Positions 45,951 to 57,031 of a stretch of 64,000 nt of DNA are shown here, one piece after another (position 1 is the first letter of the stretch; every line of letters starts with the position of its first letter). This stretch comes from Ehretia macrophylla (taxonomy: Eukaryota > Streptophyta > Magnoliopsida > Boraginales > Ehretiaceae). Both the position numbers and the translations under genes were made by a program. The notes below the pieces were generated by a model. The model did not search any database and was not told the DNA's origin. It saw only the letters and a program-made list of their open reading frames with translations. The stretch spans positions 34,759,052-34,823,051 of the forward strand of contig CM075772.1 of NCBI GenBank assembly GCA_037974665.1, written 5' to 3'.

Positions 45951-47890
45951 CTCTTGCTTGTCCCCAAGCAAGACTAAGATCTAAGCAAATCTTCAAGTTT
46001 TCAAGAGGTTGTTCTAACGAATCAATCAACTCTAGGAAAAGGACAAGGTTCGGGGAACAATTGATTTTATGATGTAGTAGCGAAGCGAACTCATTCAGAT
46101 CTCTCTCTTTAAAGACAAAACATGTTTACTACAAGGTTATACCAAACATTATTAAGTCAACACGTAACAGAGTAGCAAGACAACTTAATACAACTAGATC
46201 ATAATACTTGCACCCCCATTCCCTTTATAATCCTCCATACATGCCTTTCACCCTTTTATTCATTCTAAAACATAAAAGTAAACACACTTCATCTCTTTTT
46301 ATTAGGTGCTTGGTCCTAAATGGTCAACTCAACACCCCGTGTAATGAGCTTTCGAGGTCATCAATCCCAACCACTTAAGGCTTAGGTTGATAGGCTTTGA
46401 AAGGCCCCATGTGTACCCTACTTACTCGAAGTGTTGAACACCGAAACACCGCACACCTTAAGCACATATGCCTAAAAATAAACAATGAATACAAGGATAG
46501 TGGTGCTAAGAGATAGAAGTAAATAATAATTTTTTTTCCTTTTTTTTTTTGTTTTTTTTGTTTTTGTTTTTTTGTTTTTTCTTTTTTTTTTAACTATAAG
46601 GGCTCAAGCACGCAAACAAGACTACTCAAGTGAGGACACTCATATTACAACCACATTATATCTCATCATCTTACAACCAAGTCATGGGACCACAATAGTC
46701 TAAGCATAATCTCACAGTCCCCACGCCTCGCATTCATCAAAATCAATCCTAAAAGTTCAACTCAAAACTACCTCATAAAATCAAGAACCACCTACTCTCC
46801 TCAATCACTTCATAAGAGCTAATCAATACATCATCACCATTCCTCAATTACCAAAAAATTCACCACAAATCCACAAAAAAAAAATAAAGATGAAAAATAT
46901 TTTCAAATTTTTTCACATTTTTTTCAAGTTTTCCCCAAAACAACAAAAGACACAATTAAACACCTACACCCCAAACCTAAAGTGTGCTTGTCCTCATAAA
47001 ATTAAAACATGCTAGGGGTATGCGAAGGGGAAAATATCAGATAATGAGAACCCAATAGTAAAAATGCATGAATAGAAAACAATTAAGAGAAATAGAGGGA
47101 GTAGATGGACATACCTGAAGTCATTGATAATGAAAAGAAAGGTAACCCTTCACATCTACAACTTGTAATTAAGATCAAGAGCAAAACAATAGAGGATAAG
47201 GCAAAATAAAATGAAAATACAATAAAATAATAAAAATATTTTTTACTTTTTTCATTTTTTTATATTTTTTTGTTGGCCGACCATATTTACATCCCCATAC
47301 AAAGGCTCCGAACTCTGGGAGTCACTAAAGCCGACTCACTAAAAATAAATAAGCACAATGAAACAATAAAGATAGCTATAATGCAAATACCTGGATCCAT
47401 TTAATGTCAGCCAGTAAGACAAATCTTGTGAAACTTCAGAAATGGAGTTAACTAAGTACATTAAAAATACGGAGGAGAGGCCATTAATTTCAAACCACCA
47501 ACGTACTCAAACCCCAGACATCTTCCTATACTTAAGAGGGAAGGCCAGGCATTACACTTTCGGCCAGTGATTTTACTTTCATAGTATCCATCCTAATTAT
47601 TCCCAAGACTTCCATTACACAAGATAATCCATTTTCGAGAAAATGGTAAAGCCCACTATAACCCAGTGGAGGTCCAACCGAAAAGTTGAGAAACATAATT
47701 AAAGAAAGTAAAATAAAGTAATTATTCCTAGGGTGACTCCTAGAAGTGCTGCATTTAACGCCGACAGCCAGGCGAATGTCATTGTTCATGTAAGGTCAGA
47801 AAGGTCCCGTAGCTCTACAGATTCAACTTCATGAGGGACCAAACTCGGATCAAGGGCATGTTTCAAACGCTGACCATTAACTGTGAGGAC
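45951..47890 (-). other. Athila 3' non-coding region (envelope-like gene absent)
   Basis: About 1.9 kb between integrase and polypurine tract with no convincing frame. It contains long T/C-rich runs on the plus strand around 46528-46590. Some Athila elements have an envelope-like ORF here; an 85-aa frame at 47532-47789 shows no signal peptide or membrane anchor and is not called. Confidence 0.6.
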
Positions 47891-48619
47891 TCATCCATCT
47901 TTGAGGTGTTTAATTTTAATAGCCCCTGAAGGGTATGCCTCGGGCACCTCGTAGGTTCCGTCCCATTTAGTCCTTAATTTCCCAGGAAAAAACTTCAATT
48001 TAGAGTTAAACAACCAAACCTTATCTAAAGGGGCGAAGGATTTGCGCAAAATAGATTTATCGTGGATTCTCTTCATCCTTTCCTTATAAAGCTTGGTATT
48101 CTCATAAGCTTCATAACGAAGTTCCTCCAACTCACTCAAGACCAATTTTCTACTCTCACCTGCCTGCTGCATGTCAAAGTTCAGGGCTTTAATAGCCCAA
48201 TAAGCTTTATGCTCTAGCTCAACAGGGAGGTGGCAAGCCTTACCGTAAACTAATCTATATGGAGACATGCCTATGGGAGTCTTAAAAGCTGTGCGATAGG
48301 CCCATAACGCATTGTGTAAACGACATGACCAATCCTTGCGATTGGGCCTAACTGTTTTCTGTAAAATGGATTTTATCTCCCTATTTGACACATCCACTTG
48401 CCCACTCGTCTTAGGATGATAAGGTTTTGCAATCTTATGCCGGACTGAATATTTTCTCAATAATGACTCAAGTGTCCTATGGCGAAAATGTTGTCCTCCA
48501 TCACTCAAAAGCACACGTGGCACCCCAAACCTAGAAAATATGTGACTCTTTAATAAACTTGACCACAACTTTGTGGTCATTGGTTCAAGTTGACACCGCC
48601 TCCACCCACTTGGACACAT
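47891..48619 (-). pseudogene. Athila integrase core and C-terminus
   Basis: Open on the minus strand from about 48550 down to 47891. It shows [12 protein letters not shown] with the second catalytic Asp, then [22 protein letters not shown]. The family has Glu in GQVEVSNREIK; here it is Asp, which would spoil the DDE triad. [11 protein letters not shown] and a C-terminal [15 protein letters not shown] follow. The first residues of the open frame are out of phase: a frameshift near 48560 separates it from the upstream integrase piece at 48585-48809. Confidence 0.9.
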
Positions 48620-48980
48620 AGTCTACAGCCACAAGAATATAAGTGTACCCATACAAATGAGGAAAAGGACCCATGAAATCAATGCCCCACACATCAAATA
48701 TCTCACAAACTAAAATGGGTGATAAGGGCATCATGTCTCTCCTAGAGATAGACCCAAATTGTTGACATCGATGACATTTCTTACAGAATTGTTGGGCATC
48801 TCTGAACAAAGTAGGTCAAAAGAACCCACACTGGAGGACTTTAGCAGCTATCCTCTTACTTCCAAAATGACCACCACATGCCTCCCCATGACAAAAGCTA
48901 AGGATGCTATCAAACTCCTCTTCCAGCACACATCGTCGGATAACCTGATCAGCACACACCTTAAAGAGATAGGGATCCTC
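48585..48980 (-). pseudogene. Athila integrase zinc finger and first catalytic Asp
   Basis: The frame 48809-48585 shows [12 protein letters not shown], the end of the HHCC finger, and [10 protein letters not shown] with the first catalytic Asp, then [10 protein letters not shown]. It stops at TGA 48585-48587. The stretch up to 48980 continues the same protein upstream but is broken by stops (one near 48817). Confidence 0.85.
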
Positions 48981-49388
48981 CTAAATAAAATGTTTTACTC
49001 GAGCCATGAAACGATCCTTCTCTCCCCACCCCCAGTGAACAGGCAACTCTCTCGCTGCCAAATAATTAACAAAATGGGCATACCAGGGGATCCTATGTGA
49101 GACAGCAAAGAGTTTCTCATCAGGGAATGTATCATTAAAAGGAAGGGAGTCGGTGGGAGATTCAAGGACTAAACGTGACAAATGGTCTGCGACAGAATTC
49201 TCACTCCCCTTTTTATCTCTAATATCCAAATCAAATTCCTGAAGTAATAGTAACCACCGAATCAGGCGGGGCTTAGCATCCTGTTTGGCAAGTAGGTAAC
49301 GCAAGGTAGCATGATTTGTGTAGACTATCACCTTTGACCCTAGGATGTATGATCTAAACTTATCAAGGGAGAAAACTACAGCTAACAA
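48981..49388 (-). pseudogene. Athila RNase H and linker
   Basis: It reads [32 protein letters not shown], with [24 protein letters not shown] at its end: the C-terminal half of RNase H. A TAA just upstream (49416-49418) separates it from the preceding piece in the same frame, and it ends at TAG 48981-48983. Confidence 0.9.
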
Positions 49389-49415
49389 TTCCTTTTCTGT
49401 GGTAGTGTAATTCTT

Positions 49416-49643
49416 TTAAGCATCATCTAAGGTCTTACTAGCGTAGTAGATCACACATGGCAACTTATCCCTACGTTGTCCCAAAACAACCCCCACTGCA
49501 TAGTCGGATGCATCACACATAATCTCAAAAGAGAGGCTATAATCAGGAGGCTGGATGATAGGTACAGAGGACAGTAAAGACTTCAGCTTCTCAAATTCCT
49601 TGGCACACTTGTCATCAAAATAAAATGGAGTATCATGTGCCAA
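49416..49643 (-). pseudogene. Athila RT/RNase H junction
   Basis: It contains FYFDDKCAKEFEKLKSLL, the RT connection, and FEIMCDASDYAVGVVLGQRRD, the start of RNase H with its catalytic Asp. It is bounded by nonsense codons: TGA 49659-49661 before it and TAA 49416-49418 at its end. Confidence 0.88.
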
Positions 49644-49658
49644 GAGGCTGGAGAGAGG

Positions 49659-50006
49659 TCAAGCAATATGGCTAAAGTCTTTGATGAAATGCCAGTAGAA
49701 ACCGGTATGACCAAGGAATGATCTAACGTCACGCACCGTTTTTGGTGCTGGTAGTTTCTCTATCAACTCAACCTTGGCTGGGTCCACATGGATACCATCC
49801 TGAGATACAACATGACCAAATACTATCCCTCGTCTAACCATGAAGTGACTTTTCTCCCAACTAAGCACCAAATTCATCTTAACACAACGCTCTAGCACTA
49901 GGGAAATGTGTGTGAGACACTCATCAAATGTAGCTCCAAAAATTGAAAAATCATCCATAAAAACCTCTAGAAACTTCTCAATCATATCAGAAAAAATGGC
50001 CATCAT
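49659..50006 (-). pseudogene. Athila reverse transcriptase, catalytic palm and thumb
   Basis: It carries the active site FMDDFSIFG, then DGIHVDPAKVELIEKLPAPKTVRDVRSFLGH, typical of gypsy RT. A TAG at 50013-50015 divides it in phase from the RT N-terminal part. Confidence 0.9.
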
Positions 50007-50012
50007 ACACCT

Positions 50013-52778
50013 CTAAAAAGTCGCAAGTGCATTGCATAAACCGAAGGGCATACGATGATAAGCAAAGGTCCCATATGGACAAGTGAATGTGGACTTCTCT
50101 TGGTCCTCGGGGAAGACTCGGATCTGATTATACCCGAAATACCCATCTAAGAAGCAGTAGTAGCCCTGTCCGGCTATTCTATGTAATATCTGCTCAAGAA
50201 AGGGTAGAGGGAAATGGTCTTTCCGGGTCTTGGCATTAAGCTTTCTATAGTCAATACAGACACGCCACCCAGTAGTGGTACGTGTAGGAATAAGCTCACC
50301 CTTATCATTAGGGACTACTGTGATCCCAGACTTCTTTGGTACCACCTGCACCGGATTGACCCATGAACTATCAAAAATCGGGTAAATGATACCTGCATCG
50401 AGAAGTTTAATGACTTCCTTATAAATAACCTCACTCATGTTTGGGTTCAGCCGCCTTTGCATCTCGTGGGAAGGAGTAGCACCATCTTCTAAGTGAATCC
50501 GATGCATACACAACGAAGGGTCTATACCTTGTAAGTCAGAAATGGTCCACCCTATAGCCTTTTGATGATCACGAAGGACTCCTAACAATTTTTCCTCATG
50601 CTCAGTGGTTAGGTCTGATGCGATAATTACTGGGAGGGTATCATTAGGTCCTAAGTACACATATTTAAGATGCGCAGGAAAATGTTTGAGTTCTAAAGCT
50701 GGAAGAGACTCAACCGGAAGGGGATCAAGACAAACTTTGGATAGAAGGGAGCTAAGACTATCATTAGCCTTATTAGGACTAGGATCAGAAACAATAGAAG
50801 TAGAAGCTACTAGCTCTTTCACAAATGAATCAGAGTTAAATTGAGTCAAGATTGTCTCAAGCTCTGCGAGCTCATCATCGACAGTCAACATTGAATGGGC
50901 ATGTTCCTCAACACAAGGGTCAATGATGTCAACCATGAAGCACTCATCCTCAGAATGTCTACTTACTCGATTAGCCGCATCTGCAACCCTCACCTTAACT
51001 CTCATATTCCCAAAGGTTAACTCAATCATCCCTATCCTACAATATATCACCGCATCAGCTGTGGCCAGAAAAGGTCTCCCTAGAAGAACTGGTGTCGCAT
51101 GCCTAGTGTCTAGTCCTGAGTCCATGTCTAAGACAATGAAGTCAACTGGGAAAAGAAATTCACCAACTCTAACTAAGACATCCTCAATTATCCCTCTAGT
51201 TCGTCTCTCAGATCGATCTGCCAACTGAAGTGTAACATTTGTAGGAGTCAACTCCCCCAAACCTAAACGCTCATATACTGCAAATGGAATGAGATTCACA
51301 CTAGACCCTAAGTCAATGAGGGCATGATCCACCTGTTGATCTTGAATGATGCAAGGAATGGTGAAGGCTCCGGGGTCACTAAACTTGGGCGGAAGGCCCC
51401 TAGTGTATATGCTACTCACTTTCTCTGTGAGCCTCACCTTATTTAGAATGTGGGTGGATTGCCTCTTCCTAATGCACAAGTCTTTGAGGAATTTGGCATA
51501 AGCCAGTATCTGTTGGATAACTTCAATAAGAGGCAGGTTTATCTTAATATCCTTCAAGTGGTCTAATACCCTAGACTGCTTATCATCTTTCCTAGGTCGC
51601 TCCAAAGCAGCAGGATAAGGCACCCTAGAAGGACTATCATCACTGTGATCTACAACCTGCTTCTCATTTCTCTGCGAAAGAATAGTGTTTTCTCTACTAT
51701 TCTCTATCTCATCTCCGGACTCACTTCCTACTCTCTCAACCTTTTCCTCAACCTTTTTTGTATCCCTACTCTTGTCACTCACTCTCTTTGTTCTATTAGA
51801 CTCATCCACCTGATTATCTAACTGGTAACCACTCCGAAGGGTGATAACAGCTTTGGCTTGCTCATGGGTGGTCTCATTGTGGACATTGCTACACTGGCCA
51901 CGTGGATTCTCGACAGTCTGAGTAGGGAGCTTACCCTCATCCCTCCTAGTAATTTGTTGGGCCAGTTGCCCAACTTGAGTTTCCAACTTAGCAATAGATT
52001 GATGCTGAGCATGAATTACTTGAAGTAACTTGTCAAACTTATCATCAGGCTTGTTAAGAGGAAGATGAGGGCTAGGCTGAAATTGATTCCCTGGTTGCGA
52101 TTTAAAGTAAGGCCCATTAGACACATGATAGTATCCAGGAGGATTAGATTGAGGCTTTTGCACTTGAGCCTGCGAAAATGAAGGGTCAGGATTCCCTTGA
52201 CTCCATGAGAAAGCTGGATGATCTCGCCAACCAGGATTATATGTATTCGAATATGGATTGTAATTGTGAGAATAACCCTGGGTAGCACAAACTTGTTCCT
52301 GAATAAATTCAAGGAACTGAGAGGCAAGAGGACACCCTAGTGTGGGGTGGTCCACTGCAGAACATAAGGCACAACATTGAACATTTAGTAGGGCAGGTGA
52401 AGACGTAGACCCTAAAGATATAAACTGGTCAAATTTCTTGGTCAAAGCTGCCACTTGTGAGTTTAAGTCCTCATTGGTGCTCACCTCATATAGTGTCATC
52501 CTAGAAGTGGGCTTACCCATTCTATCCATTGTTGAGTCTTGAAATGAGTCATTGGAAATACTGTCAAGTGGGGCCCGTGCCTCATTTGGGGTGAGGTTAT
52601 AAAACCCTCCATTACTCATTGAATTCACCATCGTTTTCTGCTGTGGTGTCAAACCTCTATAGAAATACTGAAGCAACCTAGGCCTATCGAACCCATGGTG
52701 TGGGCAGTGACGAATGAGTCCATTAAACCTATCCCAAGTTTCATGAAATGACTCTAAATCGGACTGGGAAAAAGTCAT
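50013..52778 (-). pseudogene. Athila gag C-terminus, protease and RT N-terminal part (921-aa frame)
   Basis: This is the longest open frame in the window. Residues 1-100 are Gag (RFNGLIRHCPHHGF). A CX2CX4HX4C knuckle (CALCSAVDHPTLGC) lies near residue 135. Protease appears in the middle (HALIDLGSSVNLIPF). RT begins in the last 130 residues: VQVVPKKSGIT, WRVCIDYRKLN, FLDGYFGYNQI (the family has DGYSGYNQI) and YHRMPFGLCNA. It ends at TAG 50013-50015, and the catalytic FMDD lies in the next piece. In-frame codons link it upstream to 52788-53357 across a single stop. Confidence 0.92.
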
Positions 52779-52787
52779 GATATTCTC

Positions 52788-53357
52788 TTAAAGAGATGAG
52801 GTTTGGGCCATCAGAAAAAATCTAAACAGAAATTGAGTCAACAGTTCTTCCCAAGAAGTAATGGTTCCCTCTTCAAGGGAATGAAGCCATTCTTTAGCTT
52901 TGTCCTTAAGAGAAAGTGGGAAGAAACGCAATCGGATATTTTCTTGAGTAACATTTGGAACATGCACAGTGGTACATATCTCAAGAAAATCACGAATATA
53001 CGCATGTGGATTTTCATTGCTTTTCCCGTAAAATGATGGAAGTATTGCTATCGTACCAGGTTTCATGTCAAAGTCCACATTATGGACGGCAGGTGGTCGG
53101 ATAGCAATATTCGGCTGATATGTGGTCGGGAGAAAATGCTGCCTAAGAGGTTTATCATCAGGATCAGGATTATTGGGGACAATGGGAAGATTGGGAATTT
53201 GAGGATTATTAACATTTTGAGGCACATTCAGATTTCCTTCATGCTCCGCCATGATTGTAGTTAAGCCCTTCTGATTCCTACGGTGTGGGATTCTTTGTGG
53301 CTCGGGGTCAAAGGCTTCTAAAGGCAATCCTAAAGAACGACGTCCAAGCATACACAA
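52788..53357 (-). pseudogene. Athila gag N-terminus
   Basis: The likely start is the Met of MAEHEGNLNV near 53251 rather than the far upstream Met at 53357. It contains FYGKSNENPHAYIRDFLEIC and LKDKAKEWLHSL, the classic plant gypsy Gag core. TAA 52788-52790 breaks it three codons before the next Met. Confidence 0.88.
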
Positions 53358-53734
53358 GAAGCCTAGCTAATGGGAAATTACTAAATTGAAATAAAAACCT
53401 AAAACTAGAAATAAACTATTTAAGAAAAATAATCAACTAGAAAACTATATAAATAAATAAATAAACGAAAAGTAAAATAAATGAATTACTAAATGAATAA
53501 AAAGCAATAAAATCACTAAGATAATAGAGAAAGCAAATAAAATAAAAATAAAAAATAAAAATAAAAATAAAAAAAAAAAAAAAATCAAGATAACTATTTA
53601 AACTAAAACAACTAATAAAGTAATCTAAAAATAATAAAGTAAAAGAAGAATTTTTTTTTTTGCAAAAATAACTAATTAACTAAAAACTAACACTTAAACA
53701 AAATACTACACTAGTCCAAAAATAATATTGTGCC
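53358..53734 (-). other. Athila leader, no gene
   Basis: AT-rich leader between primer site and gag, with A-rich runs near 53540-53585. No frame or motif. Confidence 0.6.
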
Positions 53735-53752
53735 TCCCCGGCAACGGCGCCA
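53735..53752 (-). other. Athila primer binding site, tRNA-Asp type
   Basis: Minus-strand TGGCGCCGTTGCCGGGGA lies 6 nt inside the 5' LTR. It is the standard Athila/Tat primer site complementary to tRNA-Asp. Confidence 0.93.
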
Positions 53753-53758
53753 AAAACT

Positions 53759-55170
53759 TGATGGGTGCTTAGCTTAGGGTAAAATTAATGTCAATTCTAA
53801 GCCAAGTTTTAACTCGCAAGTGCACGAGTGATTGTATTGTAGTGTGCTAGTGCGAGGTCGAATCCATAAGGAGACAATTTGAAAGTTTGTAGAAAAGTGT
53901 AAGTAAAGTGCCTAAGTAATTAAACTAAATTAAATTGTAAATTGAGTGATTTGAATGAAAGTTAACTAAAAATAAAATAAATGTGAAATTAAATGTGAAA
54001 ACTAAAATTAAATATGAAAGTTGAAATTGAAGTTTGATCACTATTGGGAAAGGTTTAGGGATCGGATTCCTATGCAAAGTTGAATTCTAGGCTCGAACTT
54101 AGGATTTCCTATTTTGATGCAAAATTAGACTACAAGCCTAATTAATTAAATAATCACCTAAAGTTAACTAATTAACGGGTTAGACCTAGTTTAAAGGTGC
54201 AACGCTATCTCCAAGTCCTTTGTCTAACCGGAGTATAGATTTGTCCTAAAATCCTAGGCAAACACATTAACTAATTAAGTGGAGGAAAACTATGGTACAA
54301 CCTATAGTTTTCACAATCAAGCCCAATTTATATATTTGATCTACCATATGAATTCCTATTAATTACTAGCTACAAGCATAATAAATTAATAGGATAAATA
54401 ATAAAGCATGTAAATCAAAAATATAAAAATAGCATCAAAATAATCCAACCAAGTTCAAGACCATAAAATTAAATTATTACATAGTAATCCTACCCTAAAC
54501 AATGAATTAATTATTCATGTTCAACAAAACTGAATCAATATTATAAAAAGAAAGTAAATTAAACTTCTCCATAAATTAATTCAAATCTATTGAAAATAAT
54601 AATTTAATCTGAATCCCAACTGAAAATTGAAGAAGAATTAACGAAAAGAAATAAACCGAACTTGCTGCTGTTTTTTCCTCGTCGCCAAAGCTTTTTTTCC
54701 TTCGTTGCTTGTTGTTTCACTCTCTGTTTTTTCCTTTTCTTTCCTCTGCACCGCCCTCCTTCTTTTTCTCCTCTCCTTCTGCATAGTATCTGTTCTTTTT
54801 ATAAGCAAAATAGACCGCCCTAGCATTGTGGGCTTTTGATCTATGTGGCCACTTTTCCTTTATAAGTGACAAAGTCCAATTTTGGACTTTGCTGACCATG
54901 TGCAAGCCTGTTGGCCAAGGCATTAACTAATGCCGTGGTCAACGGGCATTGACCCTCTTTTTTATTCTTTTTTTCTTTTTTTCTTTTGTTTCAACAAATA
55001 TTCTTGAATAAATTTCAAACTTCTTTTTTTCAATAATGACTCATCTGCAATATTTGATTTTTTCCCAAACATGGTTCTAATTGCTCTTTCACGAGTAAAT
55101 TCCTATATGCACAAAAACACAATTAATTCTAAAATTGCAAGAGATAAGTCTAAAAAATATGACTATATCG
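53759..55170 (-). repeat. Athila 5' LTR
   Basis: 1412 bp. Its outer end on the plus strand reads TATATCG instead of TATATCA, so the terminal CA (TG on the sense strand) is mutated. About 33 bp present in the other LTR are missing near 55122. Confidence 0.9.
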
Positions 55171-55175
55171 GCGTC

Positions 55176-57031
55176 ATCATGATAAGATGCCTGATGCCGC
55201 AAGCATGATTCAGAACTTGTAAGAGCTATATGGTGAACAGAGTCGTACTGTTAGATACGAGATATCTAAAGAATTATTCAGGGCTCGTATGGATGAAGTT
55301 TCAGATGTGAACAAACACACCATGAGGATGATTAATTTGATTACTCAGCTTGAGGCGTTTGACTTCACAATGGACTATCAACTCCAGATTGACTTAATTC
55401 TACAATCTCTACCACTATCATTCAACCAATTCACCATAAACTTTCACAAGAACAAGCTTGAGTGTTCCTTGCCTGAGTTACTAAATATGTTGACCACTGT
55501 ACAAGGTCAAATGAAGGGTAAAGGAAAGGAGCATGTTCTTGTGGTTGCTTCTACTTCTGGCACCAAGCCAAAGAAGAAGAAGAACAACAATAACAAGAAA
55601 GGCTCGACTCCTAAAGCTTCGGGTGGTGTGGCTAAAGCAAAGGGGAAGATGAAAGCACCTAAGGGTGTTTGTTTTCATTGTCAAAAAGATGGCCACTGGA
55701 AAAGAAACTGTCCTTTATACCTTCAAGAGTTGAAGGAACAAAAGGCTAAGGTAGCCGCTGATAAAGGTAATATTTCTTTTATGTTTGTGATTGAGACTAA
55801 TTTGTCAATTGGTCATCATAAAACTTTGTGGATTTTAGAGTCCGGTGCAACTTATCATATTTGTGTTTCTGAACAAAATCTAAGTGATCGAAGTTCGCTT
55901 CGGAAGCGTGAAGTCGTTTTGAAGGTTGGCAACAGGGCAAATGTTGCAGCTTTAGCCAGGGGTAGTTTTGATGTGCATATGCCTACTGGACATGTATTAA
56001 ATCTTAAAGATGTTTTGTATGTACCAAATGCAATTAGGAATATCATGTCTATTCCTAAGCTTGCATCAGAAAATTATGAATTTTCATTTGTAAACAATTG
56101 CTGTAATATTCGTTATAGTAATGAATATGTTGGCAAGGCTTTTTTGGTAAACGGTCTTTATCATTTAGATACAAGTCATAGCATAAATGTTACATCTACA
56201 TCAACTACTACTTCAAAAGGAAAGTGTCCTCGAGATAACCAAATTAATCCAAGACAATTATGGCACTTAAGGATTGGTCATATCAATGATAAAAGATTGG
56301 CATGGATGGTTCAAAATGAACTCATTAGTTCATTGGGATGTGAACCCAACCCTATATGCGAATCTTGCATTCTTGGTAAGATGACCAAGTCACCTTTTAT
56401 TGGACAAGGTATACGAGCTACAGAATTGTTAGGATTAATACATAGTGATGTTTGTGGACCGTTTAGGGAAATGGCTCGCGGTGGTTATTACTACTTCATA
56501 ACTCTTACGGATGATTATTCACGATATGGTTATGTATACTCATTGAAATATAAGTCTGAAGCTTTTGAAAAATTCAAAGAGTTTAAGGCTGAAGTAGAAA
56601 ACCAATTGGGAAAAAGAATCAAAACCCTACGATTAGATCTTGGAGGTGAATACTTGAGTACCGAATTTCTTGATTATCTCAAAGAGACTGGTATTACCTC
56701 ACAAACAACGCCACCAGCTATACCACAATTAAATGGGGTATCTGAACGTAGGAATCGTACATTAATGGATATGGTACGATCTATGATCAGTTACACGGAT
56801 CTCCCTATTTCATTGTGGGGTTATGCATTTCTTACGGCCATTTATCTATTCAACAGAGTTCCATCTAAAGTTGTTCCTACTACACCGTATGAGTTATGGG
56901 TTGGTAGGAAACCAAGTCTTAATCAAATTAAGATTTGGGGATGTCCCGTTTTTGTTAAAAAACTTAAGACGGACAAATTGGAAGCTAGATCTGATAAAGG
57001 TCATTTTGTGGGATATCCTAAGGAAACTTAA
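55176..57031 (+). pseudogene. Copia gag C-terminus, protease and integrase
   Basis: The frame continues copia gag after the Athila insertion. TAA 55220-55222 interrupts it; it is then open from Met 55289 to TAA 57029-57031. It shows a CX2CX4HX4C knuckle (CFHCQKDGHWKRNC, near 55672-55713). The protease reads WILESGATYHI, with Glu where copia has the catalytic Asp. The integrase finger is LWHLRIGHI and CESC (56260-56370). The core has IHSDVCGPF, then LDLGGEYLS and GVSERRNRTL with the catalytic Glu. Integrase C-terminal text (WGCPVFV) leads into the stop, and the same frame resumes at once. Confidence 0.92.

Larger units (their letters stand above)
44490..55170 (-). mobile_element. Athila-type Ty3/gypsy element, complete but defective, 10.7 kb
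   Basis: The LTRs are 44490-45934 (1445 bp) and 53759-55170 (1412 bp). On the minus strand, from right to left, come 5' LTR, tRNA-Asp-type primer site, gag, protease, RT, RNase H, integrase, a 2-kb non-coding 3' region, polypurine tract and 3' LTR. The primer site and gag-pol sequence fit the Athila clade. Flanks are acgtc and gcgtc: a TSD with one change. The polyprotein is broken by many stops and at least one frameshift. No envelope-like frame remains. Confidence 0.93.

Noticed and set aside
47532-47789. Possible Athila envelope-like ORF.
   Set aside because: 85 aa, no signal peptide or membrane anchor pattern, and it directly follows the integrase end.
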